DNA of 64,000 nucleotides from Winogradskya humida (GCF_016862215.1 NZ_BOMN01000056.1:1-64000); one strand, 5' to 3'. Positions 1 to 8,544 are shown, counted from the first letter of the stretch. The notes: generated from the letters alone by a model not told the origin. Made by a program: numbers and translations.

Positions 1-339
1 GCCGGCCAAAACGACGTGGCCCGCCCTGGCGCCAGCCAAAACGACGCCAGCGGCCAGAACAACGCCAGCCACCCCAACGCCGCCCGCCCCAACGCCGCCC
101 AGCCCAACGCCGCCCGCCCCAACGCCGCCCAGCCCAACGCCGCCCGCCCCAGCGCTGATCGCAACGACGCCGATCGCAACGACGCCGATCGCGACAAGGA
201 TGACCGGCGCCGGAGCGACGAGAGGCGCAGTGCGGTCTGTGCGGACGCGTCGAAGTCCCAGGAGGAGCGGGATCTCGATCTGATCAGCGACGCGAACCTC
301 GACGCGAAGCAGCTCACCACCCGGTGCGACAAGCAGTAG
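1..339 (+). CDS. C-terminal part of a low-complexity charged protein (5' end outside window)
   Basis: The frame is open from the first base and closes with TAG at 337-339, so the true start may lie upstream; a GTG at 16 is the first possible start inside the window. The visible 112 residues are dominated by a pentapeptide tract (PNAAR/PNAAQ, grading into NDADR), followed by an acidic and basic stretch and a tail with two cysteines (near VCAD and RCDK). No domain is recognisable. The tail may be a folded end of a secreted or surface protein, but without the N-terminus a signal peptide cannot be checked. Function unknown. Confidence 0.55.
   Translation, partial: AGQNDVARPGASQNDASGQNNASHPNAARPNAAQPNAARPNAAQPNAARPSADRNDADRNDADRDKDDRRRSDERRSAVCADASKSQEERDLDLISDANLDAKQLTTRCDKQ
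73..192 (+). repeat. 15-bp in-frame tandem repeat (pentapeptide PNAAR/PNAAQ to NDADR)
   Basis: Eight consecutive 15-bp units in frame with the partial gene. Five alternate between PNAAR and PNAAQ with nearly identical DNA, one is PSADR and two are identical NDADR units. Near-identity at DNA level, including third positions, indicates recent slippage or unequal exchange rather than old protein-level selection. Confidence 0.85.
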
Positions 340-356
340 GCCTGCATGATGGCGTG

Positions 357-1187
357 ATGATCAGTGATGTGCGGCTGACCGGGCTCGCCGAGCGGCTGGT
401 GGCGGTGCCGGGGGTGGCCGGGGTGGTGCTGGGTGGCAGCCGGGCCCGGGGGACGCACACCGCGGACTCCGACACCGATCTCGGCCTGTACTACCGCGGG
501 CCGGTCGACGTTGAGGCGTTGAACGTGCTCGCGCGCGAGGTGGGTGGCCCGGCGGCCCGGGTCACCGCGCCGGGTGAGTGGGGGCCGTGGGTCGACGGCG
601 GGGGCTGGCTGACCGTCGATGGCGGTGCGGTGGACTGGATCTACCGTGATCTTGATCGGGTCGCCGACTGCTGGGCGCGGGCGGAGCGGGGTCACTACGC
701 GTTCCATACGCAGGTGGGCCATCCGCTGGGAGTGGCCGATTTTGCGTACGCGGGGGAAGTGGCCCTCGCCCGGATCCTGGCCGATCCCTCGGGTGAGCTG
801 GCCGACCTGCGGGAACGTGCCAGGGTCTACCCGTCCGCGCTGCGCGACGCCCTCGTGGAGGGCCTGTGGGAGGCCGATTTCCTGGTCGGTGTGGCGGGCA
901 AGGCCGCACCGCGCGGTGATTCCGCGTATATCGCCGGGTGTCTATTTCGAGTCGTCGGTGTCTGCGTCCACGCGTTGCACGGCGCAGCCGGGCGCTGGTT
1001 GATCAACGAGAAGGGCGCGGTGGCGTCGGCGGCGGCGCTGCCCGGTGCCCCCGGGCAGTTCAGGGAGCGGGTCGACAGGCTGTTCGCCGGGATCGACGGG
1101 GACCCGGTGCATCTGAGTGCCGCGCTGGCCACCGCCGCAGACCTCGTGCTGGAGACGGCCGACGCGTGCGCCATGATGACGCGATGA
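357..1187 (+). CDS. Nucleotidyltransferase-fold protein (aminoglycoside adenylyltransferase-like)
   Basis: 276 residues. The N-terminus carries the pol-beta nucleotidyltransferase signature: GGSRARGTH, then DSDTDLGLYY about 10 residues later, giving the paired metal-binding aspartates (about residues 36-56). A helical C-terminal part follows, as in AadA/AadE-type and house-keeping nucleotidyltransferases. ATG at 357 is chosen over the upstream frame extension because the family begins shortly before the GSR motif; GTG 354 is possible. The stop overlaps the next gene's ATG (ATGA), so the two are probably co-transcribed. The substrate cannot be told from sequence; resistance is not implied. Confidence 0.75.
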   Translation: MISDVRLTGLAERLVAVPGVAGVVLGGSRARGTHTADSDTDLGLYYRGPVDVEALNVLAREVGGPAARVTAPGEWGPWVDGGGWLTVDGGAVDWIYRDLDRVADCWARAERGHYAFHTQVGHPLGVADFAYAGEVALARILADPSGELADLRERARVYPSALRDALVEGLWEADFLVGVAGKAAPRGDSAYIAGCLFRVVGVCVHALHGAAGRWLINEKGAVASAAALPGAPGQFRERVDRLFAGIDGDPVHLSAALATAADLVLETADACAMMTR

Positions 1188-1921
1188 CTGCTGCGGAACC
1201 CACGATCCTCGCCACCAGCGCCGGCTTCGAGCGCGGCAGGCACGGAGCCTTCGACATGCGACCCGGTGCGATCCACCATTTCGCGGCCGAGCTCTCCGGG
1301 GCGGGTGACACCGCCAAGTTCTGTTTCCTGCATCAGGCGGTGGGTGATCCCGCCGATTGGATCGGCGCGACGTACGCGGCGTTCGCCCGCACCAATTACC
1401 AAGCGTCACATCTGCAGCTCTTCCCGATGCCCAACCACGACGACATCCGCGCCCACCTGCTCGATCAGGACGTCATCTGGGTCAACGGCGGCAGCGTCGC
1501 GAACCTCGTCGCGGTGTGGCGCGTGCACGGCCTCGACGAGATCCTGCACGAGGCGTGGCAGGCGGGGGTCGTGCTCGGCGGGGTCTCGGCCGGCTCGATC
1601 TGCTGGCACACCGGCGGCAGCACGGACAGCTACGGCCGTGACCTGCGCGCGTTCACCGAGGGGCTGGGCTGGCTGCCGTACAGCAACGGCGTGCACTACG
1701 ACAGTGAGGAGCAGCGCCGCCCGAAGATGCACGAGTTCATCGCGGACGGCACGCTGCCCGATGGTTATGCGACCGACGACGGCGCCGGCCTGGTCTTCCG
1801 CGGCACCCGGATGGCCGAGGCGGTGGCGGACAAGGCGGGCCCCCAGGCATACGAGCTGAAGCGGGCAGCGGACGGCACGGTGACCGAGACCCCGCTGCCC
1901 ACCCGCGTACTCAAATATTAA
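1184..1921 (+). CDS. Peptidase E-like protein (S51 family)
   Basis: 245 residues. The central GGVSAGSICW motif (about residues 130-140) is the nucleophile elbow of S51 peptidases (dipeptidase E/cyanophycinase class), with the serine after Gly-Val. The preceding IWVNGGSVANL and the downstream NGVHYD and TDDGAGLVF segments fit the same family, which cleaves Asp-X dipeptides in cytosolic peptide turnover. ATG overlaps the stop of the nucleotidyltransferase gene, indicating translational coupling. Its TAA (1919-1921) interlocks with the TAA of the convergent gene on the other strand (1918-1920), leaving no intergenic space. Confidence 0.85.
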   Translation: MTAAEPTILATSAGFERGRHGAFDMRPGAIHHFAAELSGAGDTAKFCFLHQAVGDPADWIGATYAAFARTNYQASHLQLFPMPNHDDIRAHLLDQDVIWVNGGSVANLVAVWRVHGLDEILHEAWQAGVVLGGVSAGSICWHTGGSTDSYGRDLRAFTEGLGWLPYSNGVHYDSEEQRRPKMHEFIADGTLPDGYATDDGAGLVFRGTRMAEAVADKAGPQAYELKRAADGTVTETPLPTRVLKY

Positions 1922-4900
1922 AGCTCCTTGATCCGCACGTTGCGGAACGAGGCGTTGTCGCCGTCCCCGTGGTTCTGCAGGCCGATGTGGCCGGCGAGGG
2001 AGCGGGCCGGGTCGGTGTTGGTGAAATCGTTGATCTTGACGCCGTTGAGGAACACCTGCAGGCGCTCGCTTTCCACGCGCAGCTCGTAGGTGTTCCACTC
2101 ACCGGGCGGGTTCAGCGCGGCGTCGCGGGCGGCCAGGTCGGCGGCCTTGAACGTGTAGACCGAGCCGGTGGTGCGGTCGTCGGCGTCGGTGGCGTCGATC
2201 TGGACCTCGTAGCCGTTGTTGACTGCGGACCACGGGTCGTCCGAGGCCGGGAAGCCCAGGAAGACGCCGGAGTTGTCGTCACCGGCGAGCTTCCAGTCCA
2301 GCTTGAGGGAGTAGTCCGTGAACTCCTTCGTCTCGTACCAGTAGAGGCCGAGACCGCCGGTTGAGCTGAGGGTCGCGTCGGTGTTGGTGAAGCCGCCCGG
2401 GCCCGCCTGCGACCAGCCGGTTGTCGTGCCGTTGTAGAGCGTGGTGTAGCCGGTTTCGGGCCGGCAGTCGGCGTTGGTCTGCCCGGCTGCGTAGCGGAGG
2501 CCGCCGAGCAGGTGGGTGCGGAAGGCCGGGTCGGCGTACGACTCGATGGTGTGCCCGCCGCCGGTGTAGAAGGACCGGCCGTCGTCGAGCGTCTTGCACC
2601 AGGCGTGCGGATGGTCGGCACCCATGCCACCGCCGGTGTACGTGCCCTCGTCCAGCGAGGCGAGGACGTGCGCCGTCGACCGGGGGTTGGTGCGGTAGTT
2701 GTACCACTCGTCGGTCCGGTTCCAGCGCTGCGGCAGGTGCGCGGTCGCCGCGTGCGCGCGGTCCTCGACGACCACGTCGGCCGGCTGGATCGCCGGGTGC
2801 GAGTCGAACCAGGCGCCGACCAGGTCACCGTAGAACGGCCAGTCGTATTCGGTGTCGGCAGCCGCGTGTACGCCCACATAGCCACCCCCGCCCCGGATGT
2901 AGCTCTCGAACGCGGTCTGCTGATCGGCGTTCAGCACGTCCCCGGTGGTGTTGAGGAAGACCACCGCGTCGTAGTTCGCGAGGTTCGCCGTCGTGAAGGC
3001 GGCCGCGTCCTCGGTCGCGGTAACCGCGAAACCGCCGAGCTCCTTGATGGCCTGGACGCCCGCCGCGATGGAGTCGTGCCGGAATCCGGCGGTCTTCGAG
3101 AAGACGAGTACGCCGGGTTCGTCACCGGAGTTGAGCGTGAACGAGTCCACATCGAACAGGGCGCCGCTGCCGCCCGCGAACGTCAGATAGAGCGGCCCGG
3201 TGCTCGCCGGGGCACCGCTGATCGGCCCGGTGACGTCGATGAACGTTTCCCAGCTGCCGGTCACCGGGACGGTGGCCGAGCCGATGATCGTGCCGGTCGG
3301 CGAGCCGGTGCGGAACTGCAGCGTGCCACCGGCCCCACCGGAGGAGACCCGGGCGGTGAACGACGTGGCGGTGTCCAGCCGGTACGGCTCGAACGAGACC
3401 CAGTCCCCGTTGTCCACATTGCCGACCGTCCGGCCACCCTCGGCCTGCGTCTTGCTGATCGGGTCGACGCCCGAGGAGGCCTTGTAGTGCTCGGCCTGGC
3501 GGTGCCGGGGCTGCAGGGTGTGCTGGGTGTGCGTGGTCAGGCCACCGGAGTCGGTGTACTGCGCGTCGAAGATCGCGAAGATGTTCGCCGCCGAGTCGTG
3601 CTCGCCGTCGACCGGGATCGTGATCTCGCCGGTGCACCCGTTCTGTGACGTGATCTGGTGACCGTGGCTGTCGTGGCCCAGCACGTAGGTCATCGTCACC
3701 TTGGTGCAGTCGATCGAGTCGTCCTCGGGGTCGGTGACTGTGATGTCGAACGGGACGGTGTCGCCGTAGGAGAAGAGTGCGCCGTTCGCCGGGGCGTTGA
3801 CGGTGACCGTCGGCGCGGTGTTGCCGACCGTGATCGTCACGCTCGATGTGCCTGTCAGGCCCTCGGCGTCGGTCACGGTGAGCACAGCTGTGGGCGTACC
3901 CTCCGCTGTGTAGGTCTTTGCAGGGTTGGCCTCGGTGGAAGTGGTGCCGTCGCCGAAGTCCCAGGAGTAGGTCAGCGGGCCACCCTCGGGGTCGGACGAG
4001 CCGGCCGAGGAGAACTCGACGGTCAGCGGGGCCTGGCCGTTGGTGACGTTCGCCGCCGCGGCCGCGGTCGGTGCCCGGTTGGAGCCGGCCAGGTAGTCGA
4101 AGCGGTAGAGCGCCGAGTTGGCGTCGCCGTTGAAGTAGCCGGTGCCGTAATCGAGGACGTAGAGCGAGCCCTCGGGGCCGAACGCCATGTCCATGACCTG
4201 CTTGCCCACCCAGGGGAAGGCCGAGATCTCGCCGGGGGAACCGTCCGCGGCGACGTCGATCGGCTTGATCCAGCCGCGGCCGAACTCGGCGGCGAAGAAG
4301 TGCCCGTCGAAGGACTGCGGGAACTTCGTGGGGGAGTCGAGGGCCGGGTCGAAGTGGTAGACCGGGCCGCCCATCGGTGACTCGGAGCCGCCGCCGAACT
4401 CGGGTGGGGTCCCGCTGTCGCCGCCGTACTTGATCCACGCGGGACGGGCCGCGGGCAGCGTCTCCAGGCCGGTGTTACGGAACGAGTTGTTGACAGGGCC
4501 GCCCGCACAGTCGTACTTCGCGCCGCTGGTGCCGGTGTCGAAGTCCCATTCGTTGTACGTCTCCGAGTTCGTGTTCGCGCCGGTGCAGTACGGCCAGCCG
4601 TAGTTGCCCGCGCTGGTGATCCGGTTGAACTCCACCTGCCCGCCGGGACCCCGCGCGGGATCCGTCGCACCCGCGTCCGGGCCGTAGTCGCCCAGGTAGA
4701 CGACGCCGGTCGCCTTGTCGACGCTCATCCGGAACGGGTTGCGGAAGCCCATCGCGTAGATCTCGGGACGGGTCTTCGCGGTGCCCTCGGCGAACAGGTT
4801 GCCGTCGGGGATCGTGTACGACCCGTCCGCCCCGACCTTGATCCGCAGCACCTTGCCCCGCAGGTCGTTGGTGTTGCCGGCGCTGCGCTGGGCGTCGTAC

Positions 4901-5520
4901 GCGGGATTGCGGTCCGCCCGCTCGTCGATCGGCGCGTAGCCGGCCGAGTCAAACGGGTTGGAGTCGTCGCCGGTGGACAGATAGAGGTTGCCGGCCGCGT
5001 CGAAGTCGATGTCGCCGCCGACATGACAGCACAAACCCCGATCGGCGGGTACGTCGAGCACGTCCACCTTGCTCGCGGCGTCCAGCGTGAAGTCGGCGTT
5101 GAGGGCGTACCGGGAGAGCCGGTTGACACCCTGCCAGGCCGACCAGTCGCTGCCGGTGGCCGGAGCGTCGCCGCCGGGGGTGGTCAGCGGCGGCGCGTAG
5201 TAGAGGTAGATCTGCCGGTTCGTGGCGAACCCGGGGTCGACGCCGACGCCCTGCAACCCCTCCTCGTCGTGCTGGTAGACGGGGAGGGTGCCGACGAGGG
5301 TGGTGGTGCCGTTCGCATCGGTACGCCGCAACGCGCCGTTACGCGCTGTGTGCAGCACCGAGCGGTCGGGGAGAACCGCGATCGCCATCGGCTCGCCGAC
5401 CTCGTCGACGCCCTTGGCAAGGGTGACCTGCTGATAGTCGGCCGGGTCGGCGTCGGGAGCCTGGTGTGGAACGACGAACAGGGCGGCGGTCAGCAGAGCA
5501 GCCGCGGGAAAAGAGAGCAT
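1918..5520 (-). CDS. Secreted multidomain ThuA fusion: sugar dehydrogenase, PKD, CBM6-like, ThuA, DUF1080
   Basis: 1200 residues with an N-terminal signal sequence (hydrophobic residues 5-18). Domain order from sequence: a PQQ-type glucose/sorbosone dehydrogenase beta-propeller (about 30-470, with VGVDPGFATNRQIYLYY and MGFRNPFRMSVD); a PKD domain (about 483-567, SYSWDFGDGTTS-like); an Ig-like linker; a CBM6-like domain (about 675-800); a ThuA glutamine-amidotransferase-like domain (about 805-1015, with GGGGYVGVHAAADTEYDWPFYG); and a DUF1080 / 3-keto-glycoside-hydrolase-like lectin fold (about 1030-1200, DWKLAGDDNSGVFLGFP). Related fusions occur in Actinobacteria and Bacteroidetes and are associated with extracellular carbohydrate use. 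Monocistronic; GGAAGGG-like ribosome site just upstream of the ATG. Confidence 0.9.
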   Translation of the reverse strand: MLSFPAAALLTAALFVVPHQAPDADPADYQQVTLAKGVDEVGEPMAIAVLPDRSVLHTARNGALRRTDANGTTTLVGTLPVYQHDEEGLQGVGVDPGFATNRQIYLYYAPPLTTPGGDAPATGSDWSAWQGVNRLSRYALNADFTLDAASKVDVLDVPADRGLCCHVGGDIDFDAAGNLYLSTGDDSNPFDSAGYAPIDERADRNPAYDAQRSAGNTNDLRGKVLRIKVGADGSYTIPDGNLFAEGTAKTRPEIYAMGFRNPFRMSVDKATGVVYLGDYGPDAGATDPARGPGGQVEFNRITSAGNYGWPYCTGANTNSETYNEWDFDTGTSGAKYDCAGGPVNNSFRNTGLETLPAARPAWIKYGGDSGTPPEFGGGSESPMGGPVYHFDPALDSPTKFPQSFDGHFFAAEFGRGWIKPIDVAADGSPGEISAFPWVGKQVMDMAFGPEGSLYVLDYGTGYFNGDANSALYRFDYLAGSNRAPTAAAAANVTNGQAPLTVEFSSAGSSDPEGGPLTYSWDFGDGTTSTEANPAKTYTAEGTPTAVLTVTDAEGLTGTSSVTITVGNTAPTVTVNAPANGALFSYGDTVPFDITVTDPEDDSIDCTKVTMTYVLGHDSHGHQITSQNGCTGEITIPVDGEHDSAANIFAIFDAQYTDSGGLTTHTQHTLQPRHRQAEHYKASSGVDPISKTQAEGGRTVGNVDNGDWVSFEPYRLDTATSFTARVSSGGAGGTLQFRTGSPTGTIIGSATVPVTGSWETFIDVTGPISGAPASTGPLYLTFAGGSGALFDVDSFTLNSGDEPGVLVFSKTAGFRHDSIAAGVQAIKELGGFAVTATEDAAAFTTANLANYDAVVFLNTTGDVLNADQQTAFESYIRGGGGYVGVHAAADTEYDWPFYGDLVGAWFDSHPAIQPADVVVEDRAHAATAHLPQRWNRTDEWYNYRTNPRSTAHVLASLDEGTYTGGGMGADHPHAWCKTLDDGRSFYTGGGHTIESYADPAFRTHLLGGLRYAAGQTNADCRPETGYTTLYNGTTTGWSQAGPGGFTNTDATLSSTGGLGLYWYETKEFTDYSLKLDWKLAGDDNSGVFLGFPASDDPWSAVNNGYEVQIDATDADDRTTGSVYTFKAADLAARDAALNPPGEWNTYELRVESERLQVFLNGVKINDFTNTDPARSLAGHIGLQNHGDGDNASFRNVRIKEL

Positions 5521-5616
5521 GGGCGGGGATCCCTTCCTCTTTGTTACAGGCGTGTGACGCTAGTAACGGAAGGGGCGCTTTCGCCCGAGAGGAATCAACT
5601 TTCGTCTATGAAGCAA
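5521..5616. other. Upstream region of the ThuA fusion gene
   Basis: Short leader region on the minus strand. It contains a wide-spaced inverted repeat (GTTAC, 15 bases, GTAAC) and a small GGGCG/CGCCC hairpin around 5570-5583. These could be regulatory, but no clear -35/-10 pair can be fixed by eye. Confidence 0.3.
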
Positions 5617-5651
5617 AAAGGTGCGCCACCCGTGGTGGGTGACGCACCTTT
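5617..5651 (-). terminator. Intrinsic terminator of the PH-domain gene
   Basis: Fifteen-base arms with one mismatch (AAAGGTGCGCCACCC / GGGTGACGCACCTTT) around a 5-base loop. Read on the minus strand the hairpin runs into a T5 tract, the textbook Rho-independent layout, unusual in such GC-rich DNA. It lies downstream of the PH-domain gene and protects the ThuA gene from read-through. Confidence 0.8.
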
Positions 5652-5723
5652 GGGCCAGTATGCGCAGTGCAGGACGGGCCAGTATGCGCAGTGCAGGATG
5701 GGTCAGGATGCGTAGTGCAGGAT
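5652..5723 (-). repeat. Three 24-bp tandem copies anchored on the 3' end of the PH-domain gene
   Basis: Units 5652-5675, 5676-5699 and 5700-5723 share GGGCCAGTATGCGCAGTGCA or a close variant. The third unit is the real 3' end of the PH gene, encoding its last residues and TGA stop. The two units beyond the stop differ by one base from each other and by a few from the coding unit. The array fills the space between stop codon and terminator. Confidence 0.9.
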
Positions 5724-6065
5724 CACGTTGTGGGCGTGATGGGTCTTCTCCGAGCCCCGGAACTCGACCTCGTAGGTGTGCTGCCCGACGGTGATCGCGA
5801 TGGTGCCGGTGGAGAAGTACTGGCCGACGAAGCTCTTGTTGCTGACCACGCTCACCGAGCTGATCTTCGAGTAGGGGATGCTCGTGATCGCGAAGCGCTT
5901 ACCGGCGAACGACTTGTCCTGGATGATCACCCGGCGGGTGGTGAGGCCGAGGAAGCCGGTGCCGACGCCGACCGCGTCGTACACCGCGATGATCTGCTCG
6001 CCCTCGAGCAGACCGGACTCGATCTGCTCGAACTGGCCCTTGCTGTCGTACACGGGTGCCGTCAT
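5703..6065 (-). CDS. Bacterial PH-domain protein
   Basis: 120 residues. Residues about 12-118 read as a bacterial pleckstrin-homology fold: LLEGEQIIAVYDAV, LTTRRVIIQDK, IPYSKISSVSVVSNK, then GTIAITV and YEVEFRG strands and a final helix. These cytosolic proteins may bind lipids, peptides or partner proteins; the ligand is unknown. The start MTAPVYDSKG is preferred to a longer frame extension because the extra residues are Arg/Ser-rich and shadow-like. No partner gene is coupled to it. Confidence 0.7.
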   Translation of the reverse strand: MTAPVYDSKGQFEQIESGLLEGEQIIAVYDAVGVGTGFLGLTTRRVIIQDKSFAGKRFAITSIPYSKISSVSVVSNKSFVGQYFSTGTIAITVGQHTYEVEFRGSEKTHHAHNVILHYAS

Positions 6066-6090
6066 GGCCACCAAGATTACTGAGCCACCG

Positions 6091-6402
6091 CTACTGACGG
6101 CCCACCACGGTGCGATACGCGTCCTCGATGCGGGCCGCGAGCGTGACCTCACCGTCGGTGATCGCGTCGCCGTCGGGCTGCCCCAGCAGGATCTGGGTGT
6201 GACCGGCCGTCCGGTTGATCCGGGGCCGCAGGCGCAGCGTGTCCGCCGCTACCTTTATTCTCTCCGTCAGATCGGCGTGCTGACTGTCGTCGCACGGGAG
6301 CTCGCGTTTGAGCTGAACGCCGTCCTGCGTCCAGCCGCCGAGCACCGCGAGCGCATCGCTCAAGTAATCGGAGCGGACACCCCGTGATTTCCTGCCCCGC
6401 AT
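6091..6402 (-). CDS. Pterin-4a-carbinolamine dehydratase-like protein, probably not catalytic
   Basis: 103 residues. The pattern YLSDALAVLGGWTQDG (about 13-28), a basic strand, a helix ending AADTLRLRPRI, then the helix VTLAARIEDAYR at the end follows the PCD/DCoH fold. The active-site HHPD-type His pair expected after the long helix is replaced by LRPRI, so dehydratase activity is unlikely; such proteins may act by dimerisation. The start at 6402 is set by an AGGGAGG site 8 bases upstream; longer in-frame starts lack one. It points the same way as the PH gene, 25 bases upstream of it. Confidence 0.6.
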   Translation of the reverse strand: MRGRKSRGVRSDYLSDALAVLGGWTQDGVQLKRELPCDDSQHADLTERIKVAADTLRLRPRINRTAGHTQILLGQPDGDAITDGEVTLAARIEDAYRTVVGRQ

Positions 6403-6585
6403 GAACCGCACCTCCCTGGCGTCGTTGCAGGCTTGTGGCCAAACTGTCGCCGTGTCGTCATGGTCGGTGCCCCCAGTCTTGTCTTCGTCGTCAACTATGT
6501 CCACGCCCACATATCCGTGTTTGCGTGACGATCGGGACGCATCGTTCAACCTGTTCGGTTAACTTTTGTGGCACGCTCTTGGCTC

Positions 6586-7023
6586 ATGCCCCTTGGACAG
6601 CCTGCCGGCGGCCGCCAACTACCGAGAGTAATTGTGGCTGCGGTGATCGTCACTGACGGACGTGTACTGGCATGCGAGCGCTCAGCTCCGCCCGAGGCGG
6701 CAGGCAAGTGGGAGTTCCCGGGCGGCAAGGTCGAGCCCGGTGAGACCGACGCCGCCGCGCTGGCCCGCGAGTGCGCGGAGGAGCTGGGCGTGCGGGTGAA
6801 GGTGGGGGCCAGGGTGGGCCCGGACGTACCGCTGGCGCACGGCCGCGCCGTCCTGCGCGTCTTCGAGGTGACGCTGCTGGACGGCGACGAGCCGCGCGCC
6901 CTGGAGCACACAGCCATGCGCTGGCTGGCGGCGGACGAGCTGGACAGCGTGCCGTGGCTGCCGGCCGACCGCCCGATCGTGGCCGAGCTGCCGGCGCTAC
7001 TGTCCGCCGATCGTCCGGCGTAG
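6586..7023 (+). CDS. mutT: MutT-type Nudix hydrolase (8-oxo-dGTP diphosphatase-like)
   Basis: About 145 residues. The Nudix box is complete: GGKVEPGE, then RECAEELGV (G-X5-E-X7-RE-X2-EE-X-G), at about residues 46-68, preceded by GKWEFPGGK typical of MutT enzymes that sanitise oxidised nucleotides. A TAACTT element at 6560-6565 could be a -10 box; it would place the transcript start after the GTG at 6568, so ATG 6586 is preferred. The 3' end overlaps the convergent acyl-CoA ligase gene by 27 bases. Confidence 0.85.
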   Translation: MPLGQPAGGRQLPRVIVAAVIVTDGRVLACERSAPPEAAGKWEFPGGKVEPGETDAAALARECAEELGVRVKVGARVGPDVPLAHGRAVLRVFEVTLLDGDEPRALEHTAMRWLAADELDSVPWLPADRPIVAELPALLSADRPA

Positions 7024-8544
7024 CTCCCGCTTCAGCACCTTGAAGCTCGGGCCCATCGGAAGCTGCTCGACGAAGCGGACCTTGCGCGGGTACTTGTGCT
7101 TGCCGAGCCGCTCCTTCGACCACTCGATCAGCTCGTCGGCGCTGAGAGCGGTGTTCTCGCCCTGGTCAGGGACGATGACCGCCATGATCTCCTCGCCGTG
7201 CACCGGGTCGGCCACGCCGATCACCGCGACCTGGACGACGCCGGGATGCCGCGCCAGCGCCTCCTCGACCTCGCGCGGGTAGACGTTGAACCCGCCACGG
7301 ATGATCAGGTCCTTCTTGCGGTCGACGATGGTGATGAAGCCCTCGGCGTCCTTGGTGCCCAGATCGCCGCTGCGGAACCAGCCGTCGACGACCGCCTCGG
7401 CGGTGTCCTCGGGCCGGTTCAGATAGCCGGCGAAGACGTTGTGACCGCGGATCACGATCTCGCCGAGCGTGCCGGTGGGCAGTAGCTCGATCCGGTCATC
7501 GAGCTCCGGGCGGGCGATCTCCACCTCGACGCCCCAGATCGCGTGGCCGATCGTGCCGGCTCTCGTGCCGAACGCCGGCTGGTTGGTCGTGGCGGTCGGT
7601 GAGGTCTCCGACAGGCCGTACCCCTCGTAGATCTTCGCGTTGAAAGTCTCGCCGAACTTCTCCAGGACGGCCACGGGCAGTGACGCACCGCCTGAAACGC
7701 AGAGTCGCAGCGCCGGGAGCGTGTCCGCCTTCGCGGCAGCCTCCAGCAAGGCGATGTACATCGTCGGAACGCCATGGAAGACGGTCACGTTCTCGCGCAC
7801 CATCAGGTCGACGGCGGCCTCCCCGGTGAACCGCGCGAGCAGCACGAGCGTCCCGCCGAACCGGAAGGTGCCGTTCATGCCGACGGTCTGGCCGAACGTG
7901 TGGAACAGCGGCAGGCAGCCCATCACCACGTCGTCGGTGCGCACCTCGTTGGCGTCGAAGACGTTCACCGTCGCGTTCATGACCAGGTTGAGATGGGTGA
8001 GCAGCGCACCCTTCGGCTCCCCGGTCGTCCCGCTGGTGTAGAAGACGACCGCGACGTCCTCGGCCTCGCGGGACACGTACGTCGGCAGCGCCTCCACCGC
8101 GGCTGCGGCGTCCTCCAGTCGCTGCGGCGCCCCGGGCAGGTCCGGGGGCAGCGGGCCGACACTCGCCAGCTTGGTGCCGGCCTTGTGCGCGGCGGTCGAG
8201 GCCGTCTGCAGCTGACTGGAGTGCGTCACGAGCAGGTCGGTGCCGCTGTCGCGCAGGACGTACGCCATCTCCTCGGCCGTGAGCAGCAGGTGCACCGGCA
8301 CGACCCGGGCGCCGACCGCGAGGGCCGCGTAGTAGACCCGGGGGAAGTCGGTGAGGTTGGGGATGAGCATCGCCACGGTGTCGCCGGGGCCGATGCCGAG
8401 CTCGCGCAGGCCGGCGGCGTACGCCAGGGACTGGTGCCAGAGCTCGCGATACGTGGTGCGCAACGGCCCGTCGACCACCGCCACCTTGTCCGGATACTTG
8501 CGTGCACCTTCGGCCAATACAGCGGCCAACGACAACATTGTCAC
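6997..8544 (-). CDS. Acyl-CoA synthetase (AMP-dependent, FadD-like)
   Basis: 515 residues, normal length for ANL-superfamily ligases that activate fatty or aromatic acids to acyl-CoA. Motifs: VVFYTSGTTGEPKGALLTH (P-loop A3, about 168-186), YEGYGLSETSP (about 300), GWFRSGDLG and DRKKDLIIRGGFNVYPREVEE (A8 and hinge, about 400-425), and the catalytic lysine region KYPRKVRFV near the end. GTG 8544 has a GGAGGG site 8 bases upstream and overlaps the upstream dehydrogenase stop (GTGA), showing coupling. Chain-length preference cannot be read from sequence. Confidence 0.93.
   Translation of the reverse strand: MTMLSLAAVLAEGARKYPDKVAVVDGPLRTTYRELWHQSLAYAAGLRELGIGPGDTVAMLIPNLTDFPRVYYAALAVGARVVPVHLLLTAEEMAYVLRDSGTDLLVTHSSQLQTASTAAHKAGTKLASVGPLPPDLPGAPQRLEDAAAAVEALPTYVSREAEDVAVVFYTSGTTGEPKGALLTHLNLVMNATVNVFDANEVRTDDVVMGCLPLFHTFGQTVGMNGTFRFGGTLVLLARFTGEAAVDLMVRENVTVFHGVPTMYIALLEAAAKADTLPALRLCVSGGASLPVAVLEKFGETFNAKIYEGYGLSETSPTATTNQPAFGTRAGTIGHAIWGVEVEIARPELDDRIELLPTGTLGEIVIRGHNVFAGYLNRPEDTAEAVVDGWFRSGDLGTKDAEGFITIVDRKKDLIIRGGFNVYPREVEEALARHPGVVQVAVIGVADPVHGEEIMAVIVPDQGENTALSADELIEWSKERLGKHKYPRKVRFVEQLPMGPSFKVLKRELRRTIGGQ

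Noticed and set aside
2512..3648. Long plus-strand ORF opposite the ThuA fusion gene
   Set aside because: It is the antisense shadow of a clearly coding region with family motifs; its protein is Arg/Gly/Val-biased with no domain.
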